A stretch of DNA of 18,427 nucleotides from Serpentinimonas sp. (GTDB taxonomy: Bacteria > Pseudomonadota > Gammaproteobacteria > Burkholderiales > Burkholderiaceae_C). Below the pieces are notes generated by a model, which was not told the origin of the DNA, did no database searches, and saw only the letters and a program-made list of their open reading frames with translations. Positions 7,323 through 15,285 of the stretch are shown here, piece after piece. Every line of letters begins with the position of its first letter. The stretch's first letter is position 1. The stretch is from contig JALOSG010000021.1 in NCBI GenBank assembly GCA_025458665.1, positions 1 through 18,427 of the forward strand, in the 5' to 3' direction. A program made the translations under genes and the position numbers.

Positions 7323-8192
7323 TCAACGCACCATTTCGGGGCCGAGGCGGGCGCCAAACTGGTCCAGCCCCTGGCGCAGATCGGAGTAGGCCACGGCCAC
7401 AGCCTGCGGCGCCCCCTTCACGCCCAGCTCGATATGGCGGCCGTACTCGGGGTGGTCCACGCTGGGCAGGCTGAAAACTTTGATGCCAGGGTGGTCGGCC
7501 TCCAGGCGTTCCATGAGCGGCGTGAGCGTGGCCTCCATGGCCCCCATCACGATGACGGACCGCTCAATACGGGCGACGCGCTGGAAATGCTCCCTGTAAT
7601 GGTGCTCCAGCACCCATTCGATCATGGGCCAGGCCATGACCGGGAAGCCCGGTACGAAGTGCACCGCACCGCCGCCACTTCCCAGGCAGCTGAAGCCGGG
7701 AATTTTGTTGTAAGGGTTGGGAATGATGCGCGAGCCTTCCGGAAACACGCCCATATTGAGGCGGTGCACGTTGTCGGGCAGATCCGGATCGAAGACCTGC
7801 CCCTGCTCTGCCGCCACTTCCTGCATGCGCTGCAGTATCAGCTGCCTGGCCTCGGGGTGTAAGTGCAGTCCAACCCCAAGCGCAGCTGCAGCGCACTGGC
7901 GCGTGTGATCGTCTGGCGTGGCTCCTATGCCGCCACAGGAAAACACCACGTCACCGCTGGCAAAAGCATCACGCAGCGTGTGGGTGATGCGCGGACGGTC
8001 GTCGCCTTCGTAGCGCACCCAGGACAGGCTCAGGCCACGCTGGGACAGCAGTTCGATGACCTTGGGCATGTGCTTGTCCGCGCGTTTGCCAGACAGGATT
8101 TCATCGCCAATGATGACAAGCCCGAAACGGGGCATGTCGGTAACGGCTTCAACGGCTTGCGGCTCGGCGGACGGCGGTGTGTTCGGGTTCAT
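7323..8192 (-). CDS. Molybdopterin-binding / CinA N-domain-like protein
   Basis: This 289-residue protein carries the MoCF/molybdopterin-binding fold also found at the N-terminus of CinA. GDEILSGKRADKH lies near residues 29-41 and the glycine-rich GGIGATPDDHT at 87-97. It ends after the equivalent of the first CinA domain, and the C-terminal nicotinamide-nucleotide deamidase (PncC) domain is absent. Such proteins are often annotated as competence/damage-inducible protein A. The ATG at 8192 was chosen because it overlaps the stop of the upstream membrane-protein gene by ATGA, implying translational coupling; an internal ATG at 8135 would also keep the whole fold. The substrate is unknown, and a role in competence should not be assumed. 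Confidence 0.85.
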   Translation of the reverse strand: MNPNTPPSAEPQAVEAVTDMPRFGLVIIGDEILSGKRADKHMPKVIELLSQRGLSLSWVRYEGDDRPRITHTLRDAFASGDVVFSCGGIGATPDDHTRQCAAAALGVGLHLHPEARQLILQRMQEVAAEQGQVFDPDLPDNVHRLNMGVFPEGSRIIPNPYNKIPGFSCLGSGGGAVHFVPGFPVMAWPMIEWVLEHHYREHFQRVARIERSVIVMGAMEATLTPLMERLEADHPGIKVFSLPSVDHPEYGRHIELGVKGAPQAVAVAYSDLRQGLDQFGARLGPEMVR

Positions 8193-9175
8193 GGGATCTC
8201 GCGCGCGGAAACATCAATCACCTCTTCGGCGGTGCGGCCTGAACCTCCTCCGGGACCCGGGGAGGCGGCGGGTGCCGCCCGGTCGCTGCCAGGCTGGGAG
8301 GGGCCACCCAGCGGGCGGGTGGGGTCGTTCGGGGTGCCGGCGAATGCAGGCCGGGCAGCGTTGTCCGCACGCAGGGCCTCCAGGGCCGCCAGCAGGTAGT
8401 GGGAGAACCACAGGGAAGCAAAGGCGAAGACCAGCGTATAGATCCAGATCGCCAGTGGTACCAGCAGCGGAGCCAGGGCAAGGAAAAGAGCCCCGCTGGC
8501 CCACAACACACTGGGAGCTGCCCCCAGGTAGCCCGAGACCACCCCCATACCAAGGAGGGCTGCGCGGTGGCGCTGAACCAGGGTGCGCCGCTCTTCGGCG
8601 GTGGCATGCTCGGCCAGTGCATCGAACGCAAACACACGGTAGGTCAGCCAGCCCCAGATCAGTGGCGGCAAGATAAGCACCAGCGGCGGAATCAGCCAGA
8701 ACGGCAGAGACAACAGCAGCAGGGCCAGCGCCAGCACGGTAGACCAGAACGACCACCACATGCTGCCCAGGAAACTGCCGCCGTGGCGCTTTTCCAGATT
8801 ACCGAAACGGCGCTGGGCCACCAGATCCACCATGGCTGGCGTCATGAGCACGGATACCAGCAGCAGCACCAGCAACAGCACCAGCGGCGTCACCAGCGCC
8901 AGCAACAGGATGGGAGCCAGCCACTGCTGCATGACCTCCAGGTTCACGCCGAACGCGCCGAGCCAGTCGGTCAGGACCACAAAGCCTGGAAAGCCAACCA
9001 GGTACTCACGCAATCCTGCGGTGGCCGAATCCCAGAAAAAGTAGCCCAGCCCGAAGGACAGCACCACCATCAAGATGAGCGGCAGCACCGACAGGCCTAT
9101 GACCCGCGGGTGCAGGCAATAGGCTACCGAGCGCCAGAATGAATCAAGCAACAATCCCATCCAGCGAGAATACAT
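8189..9175 (-). CDS. EI24/CysZ-type integral membrane protein
   Basis: This protein of about 328 residues has several strongly hydrophobic segments separated by short loops. Examples are LSVLPLILMVVLSF, a long Leu/Val-rich stretch around LLLALVTPLVLLLV, LALALLLLSLPFWLIPPLV, and ALAPLLVPLAIWIYTLVFAF near the end. The opening LDSFWRSVAYCLHPRVI is characteristic of the EI24 domain family, which includes the sulfate transporter-like CysZ. The last 50 or so residues form a hydrophilic Pro/Gly/Ala-rich tail. The ATG at 9175 was chosen because it leaves 25 nt to the divergent hydrolase gene; ATGs at 9160 and 9202 are alternatives and none has a good Shine-Dalgarno sequence. Transport function is not shown by the sequence. 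Confidence 0.82.
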   Translation of the reverse strand: MYSRWMGLLLDSFWRSVAYCLHPRVIGLSVLPLILMVVLSFGLGYFFWDSATAGLREYLVGFPGFVVLTDWLGAFGVNLEVMQQWLAPILLLALVTPLVLLLVLLLVSVLMTPAMVDLVAQRRFGNLEKRHGGSFLGSMWWSFWSTVLALALLLLSLPFWLIPPLVLILPPLIWGWLTYRVFAFDALAEHATAEERRTLVQRHRAALLGMGVVSGYLGAAPSVLWASGALFLALAPLLVPLAIWIYTLVFAFASLWFSHYLLAALEALRADNAARPAFAGTPNDPTRPLGGPSQPGSDRAAPAASPGPGGGSGRTAEEVIDVSAREIP

Positions 9176-9200
9176 CGAAAGAAGCCCGCCCCTGACTGTC

Positions 9201-10073
9201 ATGCCCAGCCCGAAACCAGCGCCCCGCGCCCCCGAACCCGCCGCTACCGCGCCCAGCCCGGCACATGTTGCGCTCAACGGTGTGCGCCTGGAGACCCGCT
9301 GGATACCCGGCGATGCTGCGCGGGCACCCCTGGTGTTTCTTCACGAGGGACTGGGCTCGGTGGCCATGTGGACGCAGCGCGGTCGGGACTGGCCGGCCGA
9401 ACTGTGTGCAGCCACCGGGCGCGCCGGGCTGCTGTATTCGCGTCGGGGCTACGGACTCTCGGACCCCATCCCCGACGTGCGGGGGCCGCAAGGCCGGCAC
9501 TCCGCCCGGTACATGCACGCCGAAGCCTGGGAGGTTTTGCCCCGCCTGCTGGCCGAATGCGGTGTCCTGCCCAAGGAAAAAGAAGGCTTCGCTGGCCCCG
9601 TGCTGATCGGCCATTCCGACGGCGCCACCATTGCCCTGCTACACGCCAGCCGTTTCCCGGTGTCCGGCTGCGTGGCCATGGCACCTCACGTCATGGTGGA
9701 AGCGGTGGCGCTGCAGGCCATTGCCCAGGCCAGGGACGCGTACCTGCGCAGCCCTGAGACCCACTTGCGCGAGAAACTGCAGCGCTACCACCAGGACCCC
9801 GACAACGCATTCTGGCAGTGGAACGATGTATGGCTGTCGGCCGCGTTTGCCACCTTCGACATACGCCCAGAGTGTGCGCACGTGTCTGCGCCGCTGCTGC
9901 TGGTGCAGGGTCTGGCGGATGAATACGGAACGCTGGCGCAACTCGATGCCATAGCCGCAGCAGCGCCGCAAGCGCAACGGCTGGAACTGGCCGACTGCGG
10001 GCACAGCCCGCACCGCGACCAACCCGACGCGCTGACGCGCGCGGTGGCGGACTTCTGCGCCGCCTTGCCCTGA
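9201..10073 (+). CDS. Alpha/beta-fold hydrolase
   Basis: The 290-residue product is an alpha/beta hydrolase with an intact catalytic triad. The nucleophile Ser139 lies in GHSDG, the acid is probably Asp240 in GLADEYG, and His268 lies in DCGHSPHRD. The oxyanion-hole strand reads LVFLHEGLGS (residues 44-53), and SRRGYGLSDP follows the next strand. An Ala/Pro-rich segment of about 20 residues precedes the fold; it lacks a hydrophobic core, so the enzyme is probably cytoplasmic. It is divergent from the EI24-type gene and ends 10 nt from the converging pseudouridine synthase gene. Substrate and pathway cannot be told from sequence. Confidence 0.88.
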   Translation: MPSPKPAPRAPEPAATAPSPAHVALNGVRLETRWIPGDAARAPLVFLHEGLGSVAMWTQRGRDWPAELCAATGRAGLLYSRRGYGLSDPIPDVRGPQGRHSARYMHAEAWEVLPRLLAECGVLPKEKEGFAGPVLIGHSDGATIALLHASRFPVSGCVAMAPHVMVEAVALQAIAQARDAYLRSPETHLREKLQRYHQDPDNAFWQWNDVWLSAAFATFDIRPECAHVSAPLLLVQGLADEYGTLAQLDAIAAAAPQAQRLELADCGHSPHRDQPDALTRAVADFCAALP

Positions 10074-10083
10074 CACCCCGCCG

Positions 10084-10863
10084 TCAGCCCCTCAGCGCCT
10101 GAACTTCCGCGGGCGCCAGCCACCGCCATTCCCCGGGCAGCAAGTCAGACGGCAGAGCCACGGAACCGATCTGTGCGCGGTGCAAGGCTTCCACCCGGTT
10201 GCTGACCGCCGCCACCATGCGCTTGACCTGGTGGTACTTGCCCTCCGTCAGTGTGAGTTCCAGATGCTCCGGCCGGGCCGGATCGGGCACCCGGCAAGCG
10301 GCAGCCCGCACCGGCTGGGGGCTGTCGTCGAGCACAACGCCGGCCAGCAGCCGCTCCACCTGCTGCGCTTGCACGGGGTACTTGCAGGTCACGTGGTACA
10401 CCTTGGGCACATGGTGCCTGGGCGAAGAGAGCCGGTGGATGAACTTGCCGTCGTCCGAGAGGATCAGCAAGCCCGTGGTGTCCTGATCGAGCCGGCCGAT
10501 GGCCTGAACGCCCGCTGCGGCTCCGGAAGGCCGCGCTCGCAATGGCGCAGGCAACAAGGTATAGATGCTGGGCCATGCGCCGGGCTTCTGGGAACACTCA
10601 TACCCCGCAGGCTTGTGCAGCATGAGGTAAGCCTGCGCGTGGTAAGGCCAGGGCTGACCTTGTACGTGCAGCGTGACTCCCTCGGGGTCGAAGCGGAAAT
10701 TGGCATCGTCCACCGGCAAAGGCTGGCCGGGCTGCGGTGCGGCCATGCCCGGCCCCGACAGCGCCACCAAGCCCTGCTGAACCAGCCCACAGCACACCCT
10801 GCGGGTGCCAAAACCCTGGGAGAACAGGACATCTTGCAGGAGCATGGGTCTGGGTTTGGACAT
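10084..10863 (-). CDS. rsuA: RsuA-family 16S rRNA pseudouridine synthase
   Basis: This 259-residue enzyme is of the RsuA/RluB/E/F family, which converts uridine to pseudouridine in rRNA (U516 of 16S rRNA for RsuA). The catalytic motif GRLDQDTTGLLILSDDG is at 123-139 with catalytic Asp126. The family pieces LMLHKPAGYECS, YHVTCKY and LTLTEGKYHQVKRMVAAVSNRV are all present. The first 60 or so residues look like a divergent S4 RNA-binding domain (LLQDVLFSQGFGTRR). The ATG at 10863 (MSKPRPML) was chosen because it begins at the S4 domain; the open frame extends about 100 codons further upstream, but that part has no family resemblance. The single S4-RsuA layout favours RsuA over RluE, but the exact target position is inference. 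Confidence 0.88.
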   Translation of the reverse strand: MSKPRPMLLQDVLFSQGFGTRRVCCGLVQQGLVALSGPGMAAPQPGQPLPVDDANFRFDPEGVTLHVQGQPWPYHAQAYLMLHKPAGYECSQKPGAWPSIYTLLPAPLRARPSGAAAGVQAIGRLDQDTTGLLILSDDGKFIHRLSSPRHHVPKVYHVTCKYPVQAQQVERLLAGVVLDDSPQPVRAAACRVPDPARPEHLELTLTEGKYHQVKRMVAAVSNRVEALHRAQIGSVALPSDLLPGEWRWLAPAEVQALRG

Positions 10864-11076
10864 GGGCGAGAATGGTGTCAACGTGGTCTGCGGCGTTACC
10901 GCCCGTGCCTTTGCAGGTGCCCCGGGACGCGTCTGCACCCAGGCAGCACCCCGGATGGTACTGGCTTTGCCGGGGCCGAATCGGGGACAATAGATGGTTT
11001 GCCGGAAATCTCTGAGCCGGCCGCTGTTTGGGCCTGCACCACCACCTTCCGTTCTGGAATCCGTTCGCCTCGTCCC

Positions 11077-11721
11077 ATGAAGCTCTGGTTCAAGAAGAAA
11101 CTCCCCAGCCGGGAAACCCTGCACAACAACCGCTGGTTGCGCTGGCTGGGGCCCACGCTGCAGCATCCCAGGCTATGGCACATGAGCCGCCGGGGAATTG
11201 CCATGGGCCTCGCGCTGGGGGTGTTTTTTGGCTTGCTCATCCCGGTGGCACAGATTCCGTTTGCGGCCACGGCCGCCGTGCTGCTGCGCGCCAATCTTCC
11301 GGTGGCGGTGGTCAGCACGCTGGTGACAAATCCGGTCACTTTCGGGCCGGTGTACTACGGCGCTTACCGGGTCGGTAAAGCTGTACTGGGCAAGCGTGCG
11401 CTCCCCGAAGAACAGGTCACGGCAGTCATCGCGCAAGCGCGGGGGGAAGGTGCCGCAGAAGTACCTGATGGCGTACTCGCACGGCTGCAGAGTTGGTGGG
11501 AACAGCTGGGCAAGCTGGGCAAGCCACTGGTGGTGGGTCTAGCCATCGTGGCCACAGTGACCGGGTTGCTGGCCTATTTTCTGGTCAGTGGCATCTGGGC
11601 CTTGAGCGTGGTCTGGTCGCGCCGCCGCAGGTTGCGCGGGCGCATCCGTTTTCAGACCGTGAAACCTCCCGCCGGGCCGGTCGCACCCCACAAGGATTCC
11701 GGTTCAGACCCATTGCCCTGA
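11077..11721 (+). CDS. DUF2062 domain membrane protein
   Basis: The 214-residue product starts with basic residues (MKLWFKKKLPSRE) and matches DUF2062. It has GLALGVFFGLLIPVAQIPFA and the conserved TNPVTFGPVYYGAYRVG. Three or four hydrophobic stretches are seen, the last at about residues 150-180, followed by a very basic RRRRLRGR and a Pro-rich tail. It should be an inner-membrane protein of unknown function. The ATG at 11077 was chosen because the family begins there; the frame is open far upstream only as a shadow of the pseudouridine synthase gene. It is separated from that gene by 213 nt and converges on hemY. A GACAAT at 10986-10991 could be a -10 element, but no -35 at a good distance is seen. 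Confidence 0.85.
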   Translation: MKLWFKKKLPSRETLHNNRWLRWLGPTLQHPRLWHMSRRGIAMGLALGVFFGLLIPVAQIPFAATAAVLLRANLPVAVVSTLVTNPVTFGPVYYGAYRVGKAVLGKRALPEEQVTAVIAQARGEGAAEVPDGVLARLQSWWEQLGKLGKPLVVGLAIVATVTGLLAYFLVSGIWALSVVWSRRRRLRGRIRFQTVKPPAGPVAPHKDSGSDPLP

Positions 11722-11767
11722 TGGCCCTTGCCTGCACAGGTGCGTGGGATGCAGGAACGGTGTCGGG

Positions 11768-13156
11768 TCAGGCCTGGGCGGCGCGCTTCCAGGCATCCTG
11801 AGCGGCGTCCATGTCACCGCGCTCTTCGGCGAGCTGTGCCAGGCTGCACCAGCCGCGCCGGGCCAGTTCGCGGTGCTCCAGCAAAGCCACACAGCGCTGT
11901 AGCAGCGCAGCCGCCTTTCCCCACAGGGAGCGCTGCATGAAAGCCTGCCCAGCCAGATACTGAAGCACCGGGTCACTGGGGTAGCGCGCCTGGGTTTCTT
12001 CGATGCGACCCAGCCAGTTGCCTGGCAGCAGAGGCAGGGCCTGCTCCACATGCAAAACCAAGCGGCAACGCATGTCGGGCGAGAGCTGAATCAGGCTTTC
12101 CCACAGAGTATCCAGACATTCCCGCAGCAGGGGCAAGGTCTCGTCTTCGGTATCGGGGAGCCCGGCTGTGATCTCCGCCAGGGTATCGGGGCCGGCGTCG
12201 GCCGGGTCGGTACTGTCCTGATAAAGGGCGCTACCGGGAACAGCCAGTGGTGCAGGGTATCGGCTTGCCGCGGCCTGGCCCTGCACGAGGAGCAGCCGCT
12301 GGTCCAGCGCTGCCAGTGCCAGCTCCGGGGTGGCGCGCTCGGTCGCATCCAGACTGGCCCAGACGGCTGCGAGCTGGGTGGCGTCGTGGGTGGCCCGCAA
12401 GGCGTCCAGCACCAGGCCACGCACCAGGCTGGCCGAAGCCTGGGCGGTAAAGGCACGGTGCTTGGTGAGCAGGCGCACCAGTTCCAGCGCATGGGTGGTG
12501 TCCTCGTTCAGGCGCGCCAGGCGCAGCTTCAGGCGCAGGGCACCAATACGGCGCGCGGCCCCCTGTGGCAAGGCGGCCAGGCGGTTGGCAGCCAGCTCGG
12601 CATTGCGCTCCTCCAAAGCCCAATCTGCCGCACGCAGCAAGGCCCCCTCGCGAGCAACGTGCGCATGCTTGGCGGCTTCGCTGTCCAGAGCGCCAGCCAG
12701 CCAGCGGTCGCGCCGCGTGGGGTCGTGCAACGCCTGCGCGCTTTCTGCGGCAAGCAAATGGGCCAGCACCGTGAGCTGATCCCGCTGCGCAAAAAGATGG
12801 CTGTCGCTGCCCTGGAGTTGGTTGAGGGCATGCTGGGCGGAGGACTGGGCACGGACAAAGCGGCCTGCCAGCTGGTAAGCCAGAGCATCGAGCACCGCTC
12901 CGGTGGCGCCCCGCTCCAGCTGCTGCAGACGCCAGCGTCGGGCCTGACGCGGCAACTCGCGCAATGCCGCCACGCCGCGCAAGCCCAGATGGAACAACAC
13001 AAACGCACCCAGCGCTCCAAACAGCACGAGATTGAAGGACAGGTCGATGCGGTAGGGGAACCAGAAAACCGTGACCCCCGCATCGTTGTCGCCTACCAGC
13101 AGTGCCAGCGCTATGGCCGCCGCAGCCAGTGCAAGGAACCAGAATACGCTTCTCAT
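11768..13156 (-). CDS. hemY: HemY-family heme biosynthesis-associated protein
   Basis: The 462-residue product has the HemY N-terminal layout: a first transmembrane helix (about 4-21, after MRSVFWF), a short segment with VFWFPYRIDLS, a second helix (about 40-62), then a basic cytoplasmic turn. The remainder is an alpha-helical, Ala/Leu-rich TPR-like array, ending with repeats around LQYLAGQAFMQRSLWGKAAALL and RGWCSLAQLAEERGDMDAAQDAWKRA. This proteobacterial HemY is not the protoporphyrinogen oxidase of Bacillus that shares the name. It is the last gene of the hemC-hemD-hemX-hemY series, 22 nt after hemX. Its precise biochemical role is not established by the sequence. Confidence 0.9.
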   Translation of the reverse strand: MRSVFWFLALAAAAIALALLVGDNDAGVTVFWFPYRIDLSFNLVLFGALGAFVLFHLGLRGVAALRELPRQARRWRLQQLERGATGAVLDALAYQLAGRFVRAQSSAQHALNQLQGSDSHLFAQRDQLTVLAHLLAAESAQALHDPTRRDRWLAGALDSEAAKHAHVAREGALLRAADWALEERNAELAANRLAALPQGAARRIGALRLKLRLARLNEDTTHALELVRLLTKHRAFTAQASASLVRGLVLDALRATHDATQLAAVWASLDATERATPELALAALDQRLLLVQGQAAASRYPAPLAVPGSALYQDSTDPADAGPDTLAEITAGLPDTEDETLPLLRECLDTLWESLIQLSPDMRCRLVLHVEQALPLLPGNWLGRIEETQARYPSDPVLQYLAGQAFMQRSLWGKAAALLQRCVALLEHRELARRGWCSLAQLAEERGDMDAAQDAWKRAAQA

Positions 13157-13178
13157 GCCACTGCGCTCCAGCCCGACA

Positions 13179-14384
13179 TCACCGCCCGCCCGTGGTCATG
13201 GCTGCCACCCCCAGCGCCGCCAGGGACTCATCGGGCCGAGGCAGGGCCACGTCCCGCAACTCCTCCTGCAAACGCTGCAACCCCTCGCGCACCTGCCGAT
13301 AGGCCAGCGTCTCAGGCTCGAAGTAGCGCGCCAGGGTAGCGTCCACGGCGCGCACGTCAGCCCGCGCGGTGTCCATTTGCCGCGCCAGCACAGCCAGACG
13401 TGCGTTGAGCAACTGCAGCTTGAGGTTCTCGCGCAGGAAAAAACCCTGTTCGGGCGCCAGCAGGGCAGCTTCCGGGTGGTCGATGCGGCTGACCCGCACG
13501 AGTTGCCCCCCTTGCTCGACGGTGCTCAACCAGACCCGCCCTAGCAGGTCGCCCCACCAGAGCCGGGCACGGTCCAGCCATGGGACCACGGCAGGATCGG
13601 CCGGTAGGGCCGTTGCGCCTTCCTGCGATTCGGGCTGAGCCGCGGCGGGGCTCGACGGGGTGGGCGGAGATGGCTCTTCGGTGGGCTGGGCAGATGCAGC
13701 CGCCAGGCCAGCTCCCGAGGCACGGCCTACCGCCTGCGCCAGCGTGAGGCCATCGACCTGCCGCATGAGTTCGTCCAGCCTCTGGGTGAGGGCGGGCACA
13801 TCCAGAAGCGCAGCTTCCTGTATGCGCTCAATGTCACGCGCAATGGCGCGCTGAACCGGGTTGAGCCGGGGTTGCGCCGCGCGGGCAATGCGCTGGTCGG
13901 CCGCTTGCAGCGCCGAGATGAGGGGCTGCACACTCCCCGTCAGCTGGGTTTGCTGCTCGGCCAGGCGCAGGGCCGATTCGATGTCTTGCAGCAGGCTGTC
14001 GTCCCGGGAGCGCGACAGACTGAGCATCAGCTCGTCAAGCTGGCTGCGCTGCAGGCTCACCTCCGACAACCTCACCTCGGCCACACTCAGTCGGGCCTGA
14101 AGGGTCTGGGTCAGGGTATCGGCCTGGCCCGCGAGCGTACGCGCCTCGGTGGCCTGGGTGGTGGCATCGGTGGCGCGCCGTGCCATTTCTTGCTTCGCAC
14201 GCTCCAGTTCCTGCCAGAGGTAGCCGCCCAGCACCAGAGCCAGCACGGCCGCCGCCAGCGACAGCAAAGCGAGCCAGCGCACCGCGGCTGCACCAGCCCC
14301 TGAACCCGGTTCGGACGGAGCCTGAGGCGCAGAAGCAGGAAACGGCGCGGTGCCAGCGGTAGGGGAATCAATCGGTGCGTTCAC
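13179..14384 (-). CDS. hemX: HemX-family protein (uroporphyrinogen-III C-methyltransferase-like)
   Basis: The 401-residue protein has a short Pro/Ala-rich cytoplasmic N-terminus, one transmembrane helix (about 36-57) and a long heptad-rich coiled coil (about 58-150). A globular region follows with DIERIQEAALLDVPALTQRLDEL, then an Ala/Pro/Glu-rich spacer (about 225-265) and the conserved HemX C-terminal part from WLDRARLWWGDLLGRV through RENLKLQLLNARLAVLARQ. The HemX family is often annotated as a uroporphyrinogen methyltransferase, but no SAM-binding motif is visible. The start is a GTG at 14384, which overlaps the hemD end by 17 nt and suggests coupling. It lies between hemD and hemY on the same strand. 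Confidence 0.9.
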   Translation of the reverse strand: MNAPIDSPTAGTAPFPASAPQAPSEPGSGAGAAAVRWLALLSLAAAVLALVLGGYLWQELERAKQEMARRATDATTQATEARTLAGQADTLTQTLQARLSVAEVRLSEVSLQRSQLDELMLSLSRSRDDSLLQDIESALRLAEQQTQLTGSVQPLISALQAADQRIARAAQPRLNPVQRAIARDIERIQEAALLDVPALTQRLDELMRQVDGLTLAQAVGRASGAGLAAASAQPTEEPSPPTPSSPAAAQPESQEGATALPADPAVVPWLDRARLWWGDLLGRVWLSTVEQGGQLVRVSRIDHPEAALLAPEQGFFLRENLKLQLLNARLAVLARQMDTARADVRAVDATLARYFEPETLAYRQVREGLQRLQEELRDVALPRPDESLAALGVAAMTTGGR

Positions 14385-15264
14385 ACCAGGATTCTAGGCC
14401 GCGCAGCACATCGGCCAAGGCAGGCCGGACGATATTTACATCGCCAAAACCGAGCGCGCGCGCCGATTCTGCAATGCGGGGATGGGTGGCCAGGGCCCGC
14501 GCACCGCTCCAGGCGGCGTGGGGCAGGCGCTGGCGCAACAGAGGCAAGCCTTCCGAGCTGCTGAGCAACCAGATGCCCGCGTCTGCGGCCGCGGCAGCGT
14601 CTGCCGCCTGCGCGACGGTCCACACAGCCGGGCGGCGGGTGTAGGCCACACAGAACTCCACCTCTGCGCCCGCCAAGCGGCACTGCGCAGCGAGCCACTC
14701 GCGGCCCCGGCCGGAACCGGGAGTTTCTTCGGAAGGTTCCTCGGTGATCGGGTCTGTTCCAGAATCGGGGGCGGGCAGCGCCTCGGACGCGCCACGAACC
14801 ACCAGCACACGGCACTGCCGTGGTCCATCGGCCGGCTGCGGCTCGGGCATCTGGCGGCGTTCGGCCAATTGCCGCTTCAACCAAGGCCCCGCCACAACCC
14901 ACAGGGCTTCAGAATCGAACTGGCCTGCATCGGGCGGTGGCGTGTCTATCTGTGCGGCGGAAATACCCTGTTCCCGCAAGGCACGCGCAGTGCCCGGCCC
15001 CGGCGCCCAGCAACGTACCGGCCCTGGTGCTACGAAGCCCTGAAAAAAATGCCTCACCGCCTGCGGGCTGACGAACATCACCGCATCGAATGCCAGCCAC
15101 TGCGCGCGGCAAACCTGCAGGTGCTCAACGTCGGCGTGCCGGGTAGGAGGGCCCACGTCCAGCAGCGGAAGCGACAGAGTGGGCCAGCCGGCCTGCTGCA
15201 AGCGCGCCGTCCAGTCCGACGCCTCGGGCTCTGGGCGTGTCACCACCACCGTGGCTCTGGCCAT
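14368..15264 (-). CDS. hemD: Uroporphyrinogen-III synthase
   Basis: HemD closes hydroxymethylbilane to uroporphyrinogen III with inversion of ring D. The 298-residue product keeps the two-lobed pattern: VVVTRPEPEASDWTARLQQAGW and the DAVMFVSPQAVRHF segment of the first lobe, then a second lobe with CRVLVVRG, GREWLAAQCRLAGAEVEFCVAYTR and the C-terminal GIWLLSSSEGLPLL. It is longer than E. coli HemD (246) mainly because of about 26 extra Pro/Glu/Ser/Thr-rich residues at 159-186, placed between RG and GREWL. The start is the ATG at 15264, 21 nt after hemC. Its 3' end overlaps the hemX start, consistent with one hem operon. Confidence 0.93.
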   Translation of the reverse strand: MARATVVVTRPEPEASDWTARLQQAGWPTLSLPLLDVGPPTRHADVEHLQVCRAQWLAFDAVMFVSPQAVRHFFQGFVAPGPVRCWAPGPGTARALREQGISAAQIDTPPPDAGQFDSEALWVVAGPWLKRQLAERRQMPEPQPADGPRQCRVLVVRGASEALPAPDSGTDPITEEPSEETPGSGRGREWLAAQCRLAGAEVEFCVAYTRRPAVWTVAQAADAAAAADAGIWLLSSSEGLPLLRQRLPHAAWSGARALATHPRIAESARALGFGDVNIVRPALADVLRGLESWCERTD

Positions 15265-15285
15265 ACCGTTGCCTGCTGCAGGCGC

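Noticed and set aside
10967..10993. TTGCCG and GACAAT as a promoter for the DUF2062 gene
   Set aside because: The spacer between the two hexamers is only 13 nt, too short for a normal sigma-70 promoter.
10180..11076. N-terminal extension of the DUF2062 frame by about 300 codons
   Set aside because: The extension runs antisense through the pseudouridine synthase gene and has no resemblance to any family; the DUF2062 protein begins naturally at the ATG at 11077.
11731..11755. CCTGCA ... TGCAGG inverted repeat between the converging DUF2062 and hemY genes
   Set aside because: The stem is only 6 bp with a 13-nt loop and no T-run on either strand, so it is not a credible terminator.
12050..13339. 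Long plus-strand open frame (429 codons) antisense to hemY and the end of hemX
   Set aside because: It is Gln/Gly-rich with no family resemblance, while the opposite strand encodes a clear HemY with the expected membrane segments.
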